64,000 nucleotides of DNA from CAZYTX01 sp964650485 (GCA_964650485.1 CAZYTX010000009.1:25751-89750); one strand, 5' to 3'; shown: positions 32,646 through 41,879, numbered from the stretch's first letter. The notes: generated from the letters alone by a model not told the origin. Numbers and translations: made by a program.

Positions 32646-33514
32646 GGACGCCTCTTTGCCACCAGGTCAGCGAGCAGGCCCAGCACGAACACCTGCACCG
32701 CGGTGAGGAGGATCACCACCGTGGTCACGTCCATGAACTTGCCCGCGGCCACCGAGCCGATACCCACCGCCAGGGCGAGCAGGAAGAGGGCAATGGACGC
32801 TGGAAGGAACACCTTCAGGGGGTTGAAGTAGAGGAAGGTGCGCAGGATAAGTATTAGTATACCCAGGGTGTCGCGCATGGGATGGAACTTGGAGGCCCCC
32901 TTGCGGGCGAAGTAGTCCACGGGCACGAACTTCACCGGCCGGGCCTCGGAAAGCAGTATGAGGGTGAGGGTGGAGGTGAAGGAGATACCGTCGGGGAGAA
33001 GGTGGAAGTAACGCATCACCTGCGAACGCCTTGCCAGCCGGAGCCCGGAGTTCAGGTCGGGCACGTCAACGTCGGCCAGGAGTTTCAGCATGCGGATGAT
33101 GAAACCCTTCACCCAGGTGCGCAGCACCGGCTCCTGTCTCACGCCCGTGACCCTGGCTCCCACCACCATGTCGTGCTCCGAGGACAAAGACACCAGATCG
33201 TCAAAGCGGTCCGCGGGGTAAGAGCCGTCCCCGTCAATGGTGGCCACCAGCTCGGCCGCGGCCTCCCTTATGCCCGTCTTCAGGGCCGCGCCGTACCCCA
33301 GGTTGCGCTCGTGTCTTATAAGCCGGACACTGCCCTCCTCCGCCTTTGCTTCAAGCGCCTCCGCGGTCCCGTCCGTGCTACCGTCGTCAACCGCAACTAT
33401 CTCGAAGGGGGTGCGGATGCCGGCCCCCAGTATGGATGCCAGCACCTCTTCCGCGGCCTCCCTTTCATTGTAAAAGGGTATTACGATGGAGAGGTCCGGT
33501 CTATCGCTTTCCAT
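32642..33514 (-). CDS. Glycosyltransferase family 2, dolichyl-phosphate-mannose-synthase type
   Basis: The 290-residue protein has a GT2 domain (LSIVIPFYNEREAAEEVL, VAVDDGSTDGT, LGYGAALKTGI, VATIDGDGSYPAD) and two C-terminal membrane helices (PLKVFLPASIALFLLALAVG and VVILLTAVQVFVLGLLADL). This is the layout of polyprenyl-phosphate sugar synthases that load donors for GT39-type enzymes such as the one encoded immediately upstream. ATG 33514 overlaps that gene by 14 bp. Confidence 0.87.
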   Translation of the reverse strand: MESDRPDLSIVIPFYNEREAAEEVLASILGAGIRTPFEIVAVDDGSTDGTAEALEAKAEEGSVRLIRHERNLGYGAALKTGIREAAAELVATIDGDGSYPADRFDDLVSLSSEHDMVVGARVTGVRQEPVLRTWVKGFIIRMLKLLADVDVPDLNSGLRLARRSQVMRYFHLLPDGISFTSTLTLILLSEARPVKFVPVDYFARKGASKFHPMRDTLGILILILRTFLYFNPLKVFLPASIALFLLALAVGIGSVAAGKFMDVTTVVILLTAVQVFVLGLLADLVAKRRP

Positions 33515-35369
33515 GTGACTTTTCCTCCGCGGCGCTCCTGATGCAGGGCCGGAGCCAGTATGCGTCATCGAATGAATGGTCCATCCGCGGCCCGGGCTGG
33601 GTCATAAGCTTGATCTCGCGGGCCTGCTTTAAAGGAGCCTCCGCAGCCGGGACACCAGTCCGGTCCTGCAGGAACCTCGTGTACAGGAGCCTTGTCGCTT
33701 TTTTCTTATCATATACTGCCATGGCCTGGAAAGTAACCCCGTCCGATCTTGTAAAGGGCAGGGGGTGGATTATGGCCGGCCTCACCGATATGCTCCCGTT
33801 CTTAATTGACAACTCCTTTATGAGCGCCGTTCCCTTGCTGCCGGGGTGATGCCGGATGGCATAGACATACCTGCGCTCTCCTGGTCCTCCGGCTCTCTCC
33901 GGTGACGCGGTAAAAACGGAGCATGGCCTCTCCCAATGGCCCTGCGCGCAGGGAACGTGCACACGGGCGCACCTTCCCGTGGAAGGGTCTCCTCTCGCGT
34001 ACACCCCTTCACCGGGAATGGAAAATACCAGGTTGTAATCCTTGCGGTCCTCATGCACCAGTGCCAGGAAAGGCATGACCTCCCCGTGCCGCCACTCCAG
34101 GTGCAAAAGCTCGGGCTTGTGACCCATCACCCATTCCAGTGCCGCCTTTGACACGGGATGCACGCACTCGATCCCGGCGTAGTAGCGCCAGGTCCCCACC
34201 GCGGAGCTTACAAAGGCGTTCTCGATCCCCGCGTCCTTTCTATCCAGTTCCATGGCCATGGCATAGTAGGCGGGGTTCCGCTGCATTGCGCTCACGTAGT
34301 CCCTGGGGCAGGAGAGCGCCACCAGGGCCAGCAGGGCAATCACGGGATTGGCCATGCGCGAAACGGCGTAGTGGATGCAAAGGACCATGAGGGGAACGAA
34401 GTACATGAGGTGAACGTAGTGGCGCGACACCAGTCGGGGGGCGGCGAGGAACAGGACCAGGCCCAAGACTGCAAAGTATGAGATGCTTTCCCGGCCCGCT
34501 CTTTCACGGTCGTCGCGCCAGGCTTTTCTCCTGAACGCAGTCCCGGCGAGCCAGGCAGCCACCGCTCCCGCAAAGACTATTAAAAGCGGCGCCCCGCTGA
34601 GCTCGACCATGTGCGAGAACAGCTCGGTCCAGGTGCCGGCATCGAGCAGGGCCGCGGGGTTGGCCCTCTCGGGCGCGTGAGAGAACACCGCGGCCTCCCC
34701 GGCGACCAGGGCCTGGTACGAGAGCAGCGCTGCCAGGAACACGGCCTCGTATGCAAGGAGCCAAGCGAGCCTGCGCCGCAACGGCCGGTCCCTCCACTTT
34801 ACAATGAGCAGCGCCGGCACGCCGAGGTATACGGGCCAGTCTACGAGCATGCCCGCGCTCAAGACCGGCGCCAGGACCCTCGCGCGCGCGCCTCGGACCA
34901 GCACCAGCCAGCCCAGGAGCGAGACCATGAACATGGAGAGCGGCTCGTAGTTGGTGGTGACGGCCAAGAGAAACGGGAGCGGCAGCGCAAACGCGAGTAT
35001 GAACACCATCCATGCGTGCGCGGCGTCCTTGCCCAGCATCCTTCGCCAGAGCAGCACCGACGAGAAATAGAGCAGGAGGGAAAAGCCCCTGGTCACCCAC
35101 TCGTGCACGCCCAGGGCCTTATACAAGAGGGCATAAAGAACGTGCAGGAGCGGCGGGTGGGCGGTGTGAAAGAACTCTGTGCCCTCGATTGTGGCCATCA
35201 CCGGGAGGAAGCGGTTGGCCGCGAATCCGTTCTCCAGGTGGTGGAGTGCGATGGCCTCCTGGAAGGCCGTCTCCAAAGGAAGCACAAAGGGCCCCAGAAG
35301 GGCGGAGCCGCGGGCCGCGACAAAGCCCGCGAGGACGATCAAGGCGACTGCCCACTCATGCCTTTTCAT
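33501..35369 (-). CDS. Membrane glycosyltransferase, GT39/PMT-like
   Basis: A 622-residue integral membrane protein. The first ~400 residues hold about nine hydrophobic helices; the first loop has ALLGPFVLPLETAFQE and HTAHPPLLHVLYALLYKALG, the acidic-loop pattern of dolichyl-phosphate-mannose mannosyltransferases and ArnT-like enzymes. The C-terminal ~200 residues are soluble and probably periplasmic. It would use a polyprenyl-phosphate sugar, consistent with the adjacent DPMS-type GT2. It overlaps both neighbours by 14 bp. Confidence 0.75.
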   Translation of the reverse strand: MKRHEWAVALIVLAGFVAARGSALLGPFVLPLETAFQEAIALHHLENGFAANRFLPVMATIEGTEFFHTAHPPLLHVLYALLYKALGVHEWVTRGFSLLLYFSSVLLWRRMLGKDAAHAWMVFILAFALPLPFLLAVTTNYEPLSMFMVSLLGWLVLVRGARARVLAPVLSAGMLVDWPVYLGVPALLIVKWRDRPLRRRLAWLLAYEAVFLAALLSYQALVAGEAAVFSHAPERANPAALLDAGTWTELFSHMVELSGAPLLIVFAGAVAAWLAGTAFRRKAWRDDRERAGRESISYFAVLGLVLFLAAPRLVSRHYVHLMYFVPLMVLCIHYAVSRMANPVIALLALVALSCPRDYVSAMQRNPAYYAMAMELDRKDAGIENAFVSSAVGTWRYYAGIECVHPVSKAALEWVMGHKPELLHLEWRHGEVMPFLALVHEDRKDYNLVFSIPGEGVYARGDPSTGRCARVHVPCAQGHWERPCSVFTASPERAGGPGERRYVYAIRHHPGSKGTALIKELSIKNGSISVRPAIIHPLPFTRSDGVTFQAMAVYDKKKATRLLYTRFLQDRTGVPAAEAPLKQAREIKLMTQPGPRMDHSFDDAYWLRPCIRSAAEEKSHGKR

Positions 35370-36270
35370 TTTGCTTCAGGTGTCGCCATGTTGCTTCTAG
35401 CCCTTGTTCGAGCGTGGTCTCCGGCTCGAACCCGGTGAGCCTCTTTAACAGGCTTATGTCGAGCACGTTCCTCTCCACGTCGGCGTCCCTCATGGGCGCG
35501 TCTTCCCTGCTTACCTTGCCGCCGCTCACTTTCTCCACCAGCGCGACGAGGTCGTTCAAAGAGGCGCCGGCGCCGGTCCCTATATTCACGGTTGTATTAA
35601 GGGCGTCACCGGTGACCAGAGCGGCCACGGCCTCCGCTGCGTCCTCCACAAAGACGTAGTCGCGCACCGTGGCGCCCCCGCCGTACACGGTGACGGGCTC
35701 GCCTCTGTTTACGCTCCTTACGAGCCTGGGGACTATGCCGTGGCGGTTGGTCAGCTCCTGCAGCGGCCCGTAGGGGTTTCCCATACGAAAAAGAATGTGC
35801 GACATGCCGCGCCTCCTGGTGGCCAGCCTGGTTAGATGCTCCATGGCCAGCTTGGCCACCCCGTAGGCGGTGACCGGCCGCTCGGGCGCGCTCTCTTGCA
35901 GGGGCAGCTCCATGGCTTCCCCGTATACCTGGCCGCCGCTGGAGCTGTAGGCGATAAGCGCTGCCCCCGCGTCCGCCACCCGCTCGAGCAGCTCCGCGTA
36001 GGGGATCACGTTCCTGGAGAGTTCGGCCCCGGGGTCGTTCATGGACTCCACCGGTATGCTGGAGTGCACCAGGTGCACCACCGCGTCGCCGGGCTCGACG
36101 GCCCGGGCAACGTCTTCCGGTTCCCCCAGGTCCGCGCGAATATAGCGGACGCCTTTTTCCTCCGGCTGGCGCAGGTCGAGCGCGACCACCTCCAGACCTC
36201 TCCGTATGAGACTCCTCGATAGCCACCTGCCGATGAAGCCGGAGCCGCCCAGGAGCACCGCCCGCTTCAT
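35356..36270 (-). CDS. NAD-dependent sugar epimerase/dehydratase
   Basis: A 304-residue extended short-chain dehydrogenase acting on nucleotide sugars. The Rossmann motif is LLGGSGFIGRWL, followed by VVALDLRQPEEKG. The catalytic set is SSSGGQVYG and the YxxxK motif AYGVAKLAMEHL; MGNPYGPLQ closes the active site. It likely makes an activated sugar for the neighbouring transferases, UDP-glucose 4-epimerase activity being the commonest. It overlaps the GT4 gene by 4 bp. Confidence 0.87.
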   Translation of the reverse strand: MKRAVLLGGSGFIGRWLSRSLIRRGLEVVALDLRQPEEKGVRYIRADLGEPEDVARAVEPGDAVVHLVHSSIPVESMNDPGAELSRNVIPYAELLERVADAGAALIAYSSSGGQVYGEAMELPLQESAPERPVTAYGVAKLAMEHLTRLATRRRGMSHILFRMGNPYGPLQELTNRHGIVPRLVRSVNRGEPVTVYGGGATVRDYVFVEDAAEAVAALVTGDALNTTVNIGTGAGASLNDLVALVEKVSGGKVSREDAPMRDADVERNVLDISLLKRLTGFEPETTLEQGLEATWRHLKQNEKA

Positions 36271-37583
36271 GACTCCTCCCTGTACATGGCCGCAAGCTCC
36301 GCGGCCTGTCCGCGTACGTCTTTTATTGCGCCGGCCTCGAGCGCTCTTTGCAGGGCCGAGCCGGGCGGGCCGGTCTGGCCTCCGCGCTCCTTTACGTCGG
36401 CGACGGCTCGTATCAGGGCCCTGCGCAGGTCCCGGGTGTCACCGGGTTTGAAGAACTGCACCCTGTCAATGCCCTCGCGGGCGGCCACCATTCCCGGCAG
36501 GTCGGCCAGCACCAGGGTGGTGCCCGTGGCTATGCCGTACTTCACTATCAGGGGGCAGTTCTCGTCCCAGTTGGAGGGCACGCAGAGTATGTCAATCCCT
36601 TCCAGCACCTTGTTCATGTTCTCGAAGGGGAAGGTCCCCTTGAGCTCGACCTTGTCTCCTTCCAGCTCGATGGAGTCCAGGTACTCGCGCGCGCCCGGGT
36701 CATCCGTGCTCCCGTAGATTACGAGCTTATACTTTAGCGGGATTTGCCGGAGCGCGGCTGCGAGCAGGTGCAGTCCCTTGTGGGGCAGCACTTGTCCTAT
36801 GAAGCCTATCCTCGGGGTCCTGGAGCCCCTCTTCTGGTGATGGGAAAAGGGCTGCGTGTCTATGCCGTAGTCCATTACCGTCTCTTCATGCCCCCTGATG
36901 TCAGCGTAGTGGTAGAGCTTGCGCGTATTTTCGTTCGGATATACCACCCTGGAAGCGGAGGCGAAGGCATCCCGCACCGCGGACAGCCGCCTCTTGACCA
37001 GCATGAGCTCCCGGCCGGGCCGCGCCGGAAGGAGCCACAAAGGGGCGTACTCTCGCAGCACCTTGTCCAGCCTGGGGGCCTTTGCGAACACGGTCATGTC
37101 GAACAGGCAAGGTATGCAGCGCAGTCCCTCCCTGGGGCCCGGGCAGCGCACCCCTTCGTTGTCTAGCATCTGCCCGCGCGGGCACATGCCCGAGAAGTCG
37201 GTGACGGTTATGAAGAGCCTGGCTCCCCGCTCGGCTGCGATTTTATGAAGGTTCAATGAAAGCCCCCCGGTGTAATACAGGAAATGGACAACCTCGGGCC
37301 CGGTCTTGTTCAACAGATCCACGAAGAGCCGGTCCTGGTCAAGGCTGAAGAAGTATCCCTCCTGGTCGGAGGGATCAATGCGCACCCTGACCCGGTGGAC
37401 CGGGATATCCCGGAAGTGGTCGTGCTCCATGGTTGCCCGCTCTGCACCGGGGTCATGGCGCAGGTGGAACACGTGTGCCTGGTGCCCCTGCTCGATCATG
37501 GCAGAGGAGAGCTCCATGGCATAGACCTCGGTGCCGCGCCAGTGGAAGGGCGGGAAGGAATGGAGAACGTAGAGGACGTTCAT
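36267..37583 (-). CDS. Glycosyltransferase family 4
   Basis: A 438-residue GT-B enzyme. The N-terminal domain begins NVLYVLHSFPPFHWRGTEVY, and the C-terminal donor domain has RIGFIGQVLPHKGLHLLAAAL, YKLVIYGSTDDP and CVPSNWDENCPLIVKYGIATG carrying the E-x7-E type pattern. A Cys-rich insert (MCPRGQMLDNEGVRCPGPREG and RCIPC) lies near residues ~135-165, which is seen in a subset of GT4 enzymes. It is the first gene of the glycan operon, preceded by a promoter candidate. Confidence 0.87.
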   Translation of the reverse strand: MNVLYVLHSFPPFHWRGTEVYAMELSSAMIEQGHQAHVFHLRHDPGAERATMEHDHFRDIPVHRVRVRIDPSDQEGYFFSLDQDRLFVDLLNKTGPEVVHFLYYTGGLSLNLHKIAAERGARLFITVTDFSGMCPRGQMLDNEGVRCPGPREGLRCIPCLFDMTVFAKAPRLDKVLREYAPLWLLPARPGRELMLVKRRLSAVRDAFASASRVVYPNENTRKLYHYADIRGHEETVMDYGIDTQPFSHHQKRGSRTPRIGFIGQVLPHKGLHLLAAALRQIPLKYKLVIYGSTDDPGAREYLDSIELEGDKVELKGTFPFENMNKVLEGIDILCVPSNWDENCPLIVKYGIATGTTLVLADLPGMVAAREGIDRVQFFKPGDTRDLRRALIRAVADVKERGGQTGPPGSALQRALEAGAIKDVRGQAAELAAMYREES

Positions 37584-37630
37584 GAGCTCTTAACCGCTCC
37601 CGGCTGTAAGATGTGCAGCATATAAGACAT

Positions 37631-37659
37631 ACTCTAAGGTTTAATCACTGCTTGTTCAA
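37631..37659 (-). promoter_or_regulatory. Candidate promoter of the glycan operon
   Basis: Minus-strand TTGAAC (37659-37654) and TAGAGT (37636-37631) with a 17-base spacer. Start near 37624 gives a 40-base leader. It lies just past the end of the rhomboid gene. Confidence 0.45.
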
Positions 37660-37660
37660 G

Positions 37661-38644
37661 TTATCCTGCCGGCGCGTTGGCGAACACCAGGTAGATGATG
37701 AGCGCCACGGCCGCGGCTGCCATGAGATACGACCCGGCACCCGGCGCGGCCCATGCCCGGGTGTCCGCGCGAGTCAGGCTGGTGGGCACCACCAGGGAGA
37801 GGAGCGCGCCGGAGACCAGCCCGCCCAGGTGGGCGGCGTTGTCCGCGCCCACCAGGAACCCGAATATGAATATGTATATGATCCACCTGCCCAGGTGGTT
37901 GCGCACGGATACGCCGTGTCCCGTGCCGTCCCGGTGACCCCATGCGACCATGAGCCCGATCAGCCCCATGATGGCGCCGGAGGCCCCGATGGACACGGCG
38001 AACCTCCCGGTGGCCAGCATCCACATGAGGGAGACCGCGGAGGCCAGCACCCCCGTTACCAGGAACACGAACATGGTCTTGTGGGCCCCGTAGACCTCCC
38101 GGACGTGGGGGGCGAGGAACACGAGCGCGTACGTGTTGAACCCGATGTGCCAGAGCCCGCCGTGGAGGAATACCGCGGTCCACAGCCGCCACCACTGGCC
38201 TCGCAAAGTCAAGGCCGGGAAGTTGCCTCCGATGGCCGCCAGGTCCCTGGGATGCATGGCCAAAAAGCCCGAGGAGGGGAACACGAGGGCCGGGAGCGCG
38301 TATACCACTATGAATCCCGCGGCCAGCATGGTCTCGGGGGTGAGGCCCAGCCCGAACTGGCCGAAGAAGCGGACGGCGATCTCCACCGGGCGGGGCAGGA
38401 GCCTGGCCCCGCAGTGCATGCACACCTTCTGGTCAAGGTTGTTTATGCCCCGGCAGCGGGGGCAGGTCTTGTGAGCGCGGGTGACGGCTTTAGCGCCGCC
38501 CGAGGCTTTCTCGCCGCTCTTTTGCATCCTCTCCTGCCAGGCCCGGAGCCTCCACCTGGTGCGCACCGGGCTTATGCCGAAGAGCCTCCCCGTCTGGGCT
38601 AAAAACTCGATCCAGTCGAGACGCTTGTTTTCCTGTCCGGGCAT
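37661..38644 (-). CDS. Rhomboid intramembrane serine protease with N-terminal zinc ribbon
   Basis: Cuts membrane proteins within the bilayer. The rhomboid core has WTAVFLHGGLWHIGFNTYAL (HxxxxHxxxN oxyanion region), the catalytic Ser in SIGASGAIMG and the catalytic His in GADNAAHLGGLVSG, all intact, with six or more helices. The first ~90 residues are cytosolic and include a zinc ribbon, CPRCRGINNLDQKVCMHCG. I prefer ATG 38644; an ATG at 38668 adds eight residues. Substrates are unknown. Confidence 0.87.
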   Translation of the reverse strand: MPGQENKRLDWIEFLAQTGRLFGISPVRTRWRLRAWQERMQKSGEKASGGAKAVTRAHKTCPRCRGINNLDQKVCMHCGARLLPRPVEIAVRFFGQFGLGLTPETMLAAGFIVVYALPALVFPSSGFLAMHPRDLAAIGGNFPALTLRGQWWRLWTAVFLHGGLWHIGFNTYALVFLAPHVREVYGAHKTMFVFLVTGVLASAVSLMWMLATGRFAVSIGASGAIMGLIGLMVAWGHRDGTGHGVSVRNHLGRWIIYIFIFGFLVGADNAAHLGGLVSGALLSLVVPTSLTRADTRAWAAPGAGSYLMAAAAVALIIYLVFANAPAG

Positions 38645-38742
38645 GTTCAAAAGCTTATTATTGCACAATTGTTAGCTGTACTGTAGCCCTTGTATTAATC
38701 AGGCCGCACGCGGCAGTCGCATAAGGGCGAAAGCTTTTCGCG

Positions 38743-38771
38743 TTGATACCTGCTGCGGTCGCGGTTACAAT
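38743..38771 (+). promoter_or_regulatory. Promoter of the aminotransferase gene
   Basis: TTGATA (38743-38748), a 17-base spacer and TACAAT (38766-38771), each five of six to consensus. Start near 38778 leaves a 41-base leader before ATG 38819. Confidence 0.65.
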
Positions 38772-38818
38772 GGAGGTCAGGGATCGCCGGGGAGAGGCAA
38801 AGACCGGGAAAGGTTTTC

Positions 38819-39973
38819 ATGGAGGAGAGGAAAGTATCAACTCGGGCGGAGCGGATGCCGCCCTTTCTTGTCGTTGACGTGATAGACCGGGCCGCGGAGC
38901 TTTCGGCCTCCGGCGCGGACGTTATCATGCTGGGCGTGGGCGAGCCTGACTTCGACACCCCGGAGTGCATAGTGGAGGCGGCCTTCTGCGCGTTGCGCGA
39001 GTGCAGGACCCGGTATACGCATTCGCTTGGGATCATCGAGTTCAGGGAGGCCGTTTGCGAGGACTACAGGGAGCGCTACGGGGTGGAGGTGCTCCCGGAG
39101 CAGGTGATAGTGACGCCGGGCACGTCGCCGGCCATGTTCCTGGTTTTCTCGGGGGTGCTGGAGCCGGGGGACGAGGTCATCCTCTCCGACCCCTGCTACG
39201 CCTGCTACCCCAACATGATCGAGTACCTGGGCGGCCGTTCCTTATACGTCCCCGTAATGGAGGAGGACGGGTTCCAGTACCGTCCGGAGATGATAAGGGA
39301 GCGGGTCTCGGAGCGGACCAGGGCGGTGCTGATAAACTCTCCATCGAACCCCACCGGCAACCTGCTGGAGCCGGGGAGGATGGAGGAGATCGCGGGATGC
39401 GCCCCCCTGGTCATCTCCGACGAGATATATCACGGGCTGGTGTACGAGGGCAGGGAGCACTCGGTGCTGGAGTTCACGGACAACGCGGTGGTGCTGAACG
39501 GCTTTTCCAAGCGCTACGCCATGACCGGCTGGAGGGTGGGCTACTGCATCGTGCCGGTTGACATGGCCCGTCCTCTTCAGAAGGTGGCGCAGAACTTTTT
39601 CATATCCACGGGCGATTTCGTGCAGTGGGCCGCCCTGGCCGCGCTCCGTGAGGCCGGGCCCGACGTTGCCAGGATGCGGGACATATTCAACCGCAGGCGG
39701 CTTCTCATGCTGGAGCGCATAAGGGAGCTGGGGTTCGGGGTCACGGTCGAGCCCACCGGGGCCTTCTACGTCTTGGCCAACGCCCGCGGGTACACGGACG
39801 ACTCGCTAGGGTTCGCCATGGACCTCCTGGAGCACGCGCACGTGGGCGTGGCCCCGGGCATAGACTTCGGGAAGAACGCGGAGGGCTACCTCCGCTTTTC
39901 TTATGCGGCCTCCGAGGAGAAGATCGAGCAGGGGCTTGCCAGGATCGGCAAGTACCTGGAGGGGATCAAATAA
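38819..39973 (+). CDS. Class I/II PLP-dependent aminotransferase
   Basis: A 384-residue fold type I aminotransferase. Features include MLGVGEPDFDTPE at the start, VTPGTSPAMFLV, INSPSNPTGNLLEP, the Asp and Tyr of VISDEIYHGLVY and the PLP lysine in VLNGFSKRYAMTGWRVGY. The C-terminal Arg in LRFSYAAS binds the substrate carboxylate. It belongs to the aspartate/alanine/aromatic transaminase group; the exact amino acid cannot be told. Its stop overlaps the start of the next gene (TAATG). Confidence 0.9.
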   Translation: MEERKVSTRAERMPPFLVVDVIDRAAELSASGADVIMLGVGEPDFDTPECIVEAAFCALRECRTRYTHSLGIIEFREAVCEDYRERYGVEVLPEQVIVTPGTSPAMFLVFSGVLEPGDEVILSDPCYACYPNMIEYLGGRSLYVPVMEEDGFQYRPEMIRERVSERTRAVLINSPSNPTGNLLEPGRMEEIAGCAPLVISDEIYHGLVYEGREHSVLEFTDNAVVLNGFSKRYAMTGWRVGYCIVPVDMARPLQKVAQNFFISTGDFVQWAALAALREAGPDVARMRDIFNRRRLLMLERIRELGFGVTVEPTGAFYVLANARGYTDDSLGFAMDLLEHAHVGVAPGIDFGKNAEGYLRFSYAASEEKIEQGLARIGKYLEGIK

Positions 39974-40656
39974 TGACCAGGAACCTGAGGAAGCGTTACG
40001 AAGACCTTATTGACGACCTCTCCCGGGACGAGGATGACCGCTACAAGGACTTTCTAAAAGACCGGCCGGAGACGTACGTATACGACAACCTCATCTTCGA
40101 CCTTCGCCACATTGACACCTATTACAACTGCAAGGGGTGCAAGAGGCGGAAGCCGGCGGCCTTCTGCTGCCGGGGCCACGACCTGGAGCTCACCGAGGGC
40201 GACATCGCAGCGGTGGAGGAGGTAATGCCCGAGGTGAGGCGCTGGTATCCTCGTATCAGCCGGCTGCTTGACAGCGGCCGCTTCTGGCGGTGGGGCGACT
40301 CATACGAGAAGATGATGCGCCGCAAGAGCAACGACGAGTGCATCTTCCTCATGCCGGGCGGCGGCTGCGTTCTCCACGCCTGGGCCCTGGAGCAGGGGCT
40401 TGACCCCTTGGATGTCAAGCCCTACGTGTGCTCCCTTTACCCCCTGGTGGTGATCATCATCGAGGATGAGGTGGTGATAACCACGGTGAACGATGAATCG
40501 GAGTCCATCCTCGATGTGGGGACCCACTCGGTCCCTTGCTGCACCAGTCGGGGGAGCAAGGAGAACCACACCCTGGTGCGCTCGCGCGACATCCTGGTTC
40601 GCATGTTCGGCCAGCGCATCTATAAAGAGTTGTATAAGAGGATCTTGGCAAAGTAA
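39973..40656 (+). CDS. Cys-rich DUF3109/YkgJ-like protein
   Basis: A 227-residue soluble protein with eight cysteines in pairs: CKGCKRRKPAAFCCRGHDLEL near residue 53, DECIFLMPGGGCVLH, and PYVCSLYPLVV then VPCC near 185. The CxxC ... CC then C-x-L-x-P layout with GDIAAVEEVMPEV matches DUF3109/YkgJ proteins, believed to bind zinc or an Fe-S cluster. No function is established. It is translationally coupled to the aminotransferase and ends at a strong terminator. Confidence 0.72.
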   Translation: MTRNLRKRYEDLIDDLSRDEDDRYKDFLKDRPETYVYDNLIFDLRHIDTYYNCKGCKRRKPAAFCCRGHDLELTEGDIAAVEEVMPEVRRWYPRISRLLDSGRFWRWGDSYEKMMRRKSNDECIFLMPGGGCVLHAWALEQGLDPLDVKPYVCSLYPLVVIIIEDEVVITTVNDESESILDVGTHSVPCCTSRGSKENHTLVRSRDILVRMFGQRIYKELYKRILAK

Positions 40657-40682
40657 AAAGGGCCCCGCGGGGGCTCTTTGCC
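40655..40682. terminator. Bidirectional terminator hairpin
   Basis: AAAAAGGGCCCC and GGGGGCTCTTT form an 11-base near-perfect stem around a two-base centre, flanked by A and T runs. It sits between converging genes and could stop transcription from both sides. Confidence 0.75.
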
Positions 40683-40713
40683 TCTTCTTCAGGTGGCCCG
40701 ATCCGCCCGCTTT

Positions 40714-41820
40714 TTACTCCCCGGTCTGTGGAGGGGGCGACGGAGGCGGCTGCGGCGGGGGCGACGCCCCCGGTGGCTGCTGGGCCTCGGGCTCTGGCAG
40801 CGGCTCCAGGTAATCCACATTGGCGTTTTCCACCAGCCCTTGTACGTAGCCTTCCAGAGCCTCGGCTTTTTTCTGCTGGTTCAAGAAGCTCATGATGTCT
40901 TCCTTGACGTCCTCCAGGGATGCGGCCCTCTCGGGTTTTATGTCCACCACCTTGAGCACGTAAAAGCCCATGGGGGTCTCGATGGCATCGCTCACCTGGC
41001 CCGCTTCCAGGGAGAACAGGGCCTGGTCGAACTCCTCGGTCATCTGTCCCTTTGTAAAGGTCTGCAGTCCCCCCTTCTCCTTGTTGGGAGACTCGGAGTA
41101 CTCCCCCACCAGCTCGGCGAAATCCTCGCCGGCCTTGGCCCTCTTGCTCAGCTTCTCGGCCAGCTCCCGCTTTTTCTGCTTATCCATTTCAGGGGCGTTG
41201 GGCGAGAGCATGAGCAACAGGTGCTGTGCCTTGGCCTCGGCAGGCTCCTTGAGCCTCTCCTTGGACCGCTCGTACACCATGGCTATCTCGTCCTCGGTGG
41301 GCTCCTCGATCTCGAGCTTCTTCTCGATCAGCTCCTCGTACCGAAGCATCTGCCTTATCTGGTCCTTTAGCTGCTCCTCGGTGGTGTTGTTCTGCTGGAG
41401 CTGCTGCTGATAGGTCTGCTCGTCCGGGAACTGGTCCTTGAAGTTCGCAAGCTCCTCGGTAATCTCGGCCGCTTCCACGCTGATATCGGCCTCTTCCATG
41501 GCCTGGTCAAGCACGGTCTTCTGCACCAGGGACTGCATGGCCTGGCGCTCGATCGAGTCTCTGGGCAACTGGTCAGCGGAGACCTGGTACTGGCTCTTTA
41601 GCTGCTGCTCGATCATCGAGACCTGCTCCTGGACCTGGCCGCGGGTTATGTTCGTGCCTTCCACCCTGATCCACACCTGGCTCCCCTCCTGGCCGGGCGC
41701 CTCGGAAGACATGCCCGGCGCCTCTCCGGGGGGCTTCTCCTGCTTCTCGCAGCCTGGTGCAAGAAGGAAAAGCGCGGGGAGGATTAATACAAAAAAGCCC
41801 GGGAGAAAAATCTTTTTCAT
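40714..41820 (-). CDS. SurA/PrsA-like peptidyl-prolyl isomerase lipoprotein
   Basis: Periplasmic chaperone for exported or outer-membrane proteins. ATG 41820 opens a lipoprotein signal ending in LLAPGC. After a Pro/Gly linker comes a SurA-N-like helical region (residues ~60-200, rich in Gln and Glu) and one parvulin domain (KAQHLLLMLSPNAPEMD, AKAGEDFAELVGEYSES, ETPMGFYVLKVVDI). The C-terminus is a Pro-rich tail (PPGASPPPQPPPSPPPQ), unusual for the family. Length is 368 aa. A perfect TTGACA promoter precedes it. Confidence 0.88.
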   Translation of the reverse strand: MKKIFLPGFFVLILPALFLLAPGCEKQEKPPGEAPGMSSEAPGQEGSQVWIRVEGTNITRGQVQEQVSMIEQQLKSQYQVSADQLPRDSIERQAMQSLVQKTVLDQAMEEADISVEAAEITEELANFKDQFPDEQTYQQQLQQNNTTEEQLKDQIRQMLRYEELIEKKLEIEEPTEDEIAMVYERSKERLKEPAEAKAQHLLLMLSPNAPEMDKQKKRELAEKLSKRAKAGEDFAELVGEYSESPNKEKGGLQTFTKGQMTEEFDQALFSLEAGQVSDAIETPMGFYVLKVVDIKPERAASLEDVKEDIMSFLNQQKKAEALEGYVQGLVENANVDYLEPLPEPEAQQPPGASPPPQPPPSPPPQTGE

Positions 41821-41850
41821 TGCTCGCTCCTTGTCAGCTATTGTCACTCG

Positions 41851-41879
41851 AAGATACGTCACTTATGTGTGTATGTCAA
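41851..41879 (-). promoter_or_regulatory. Promoter of the SurA-like gene
   Basis: Minus-strand TTGACA (41879-41874, perfect), a 17-base spacer and TATCTT (41856-41851). Start near 41844 leaves a 24-base leader. Confidence 0.65.

Noticed and set aside
37661..38644. Rhombosortase that would process the C-terminal sorting tail at 59928
   Set aside because: The sequence is a general rhomboid with a zinc ribbon, and nothing links it to the distant surface protein.
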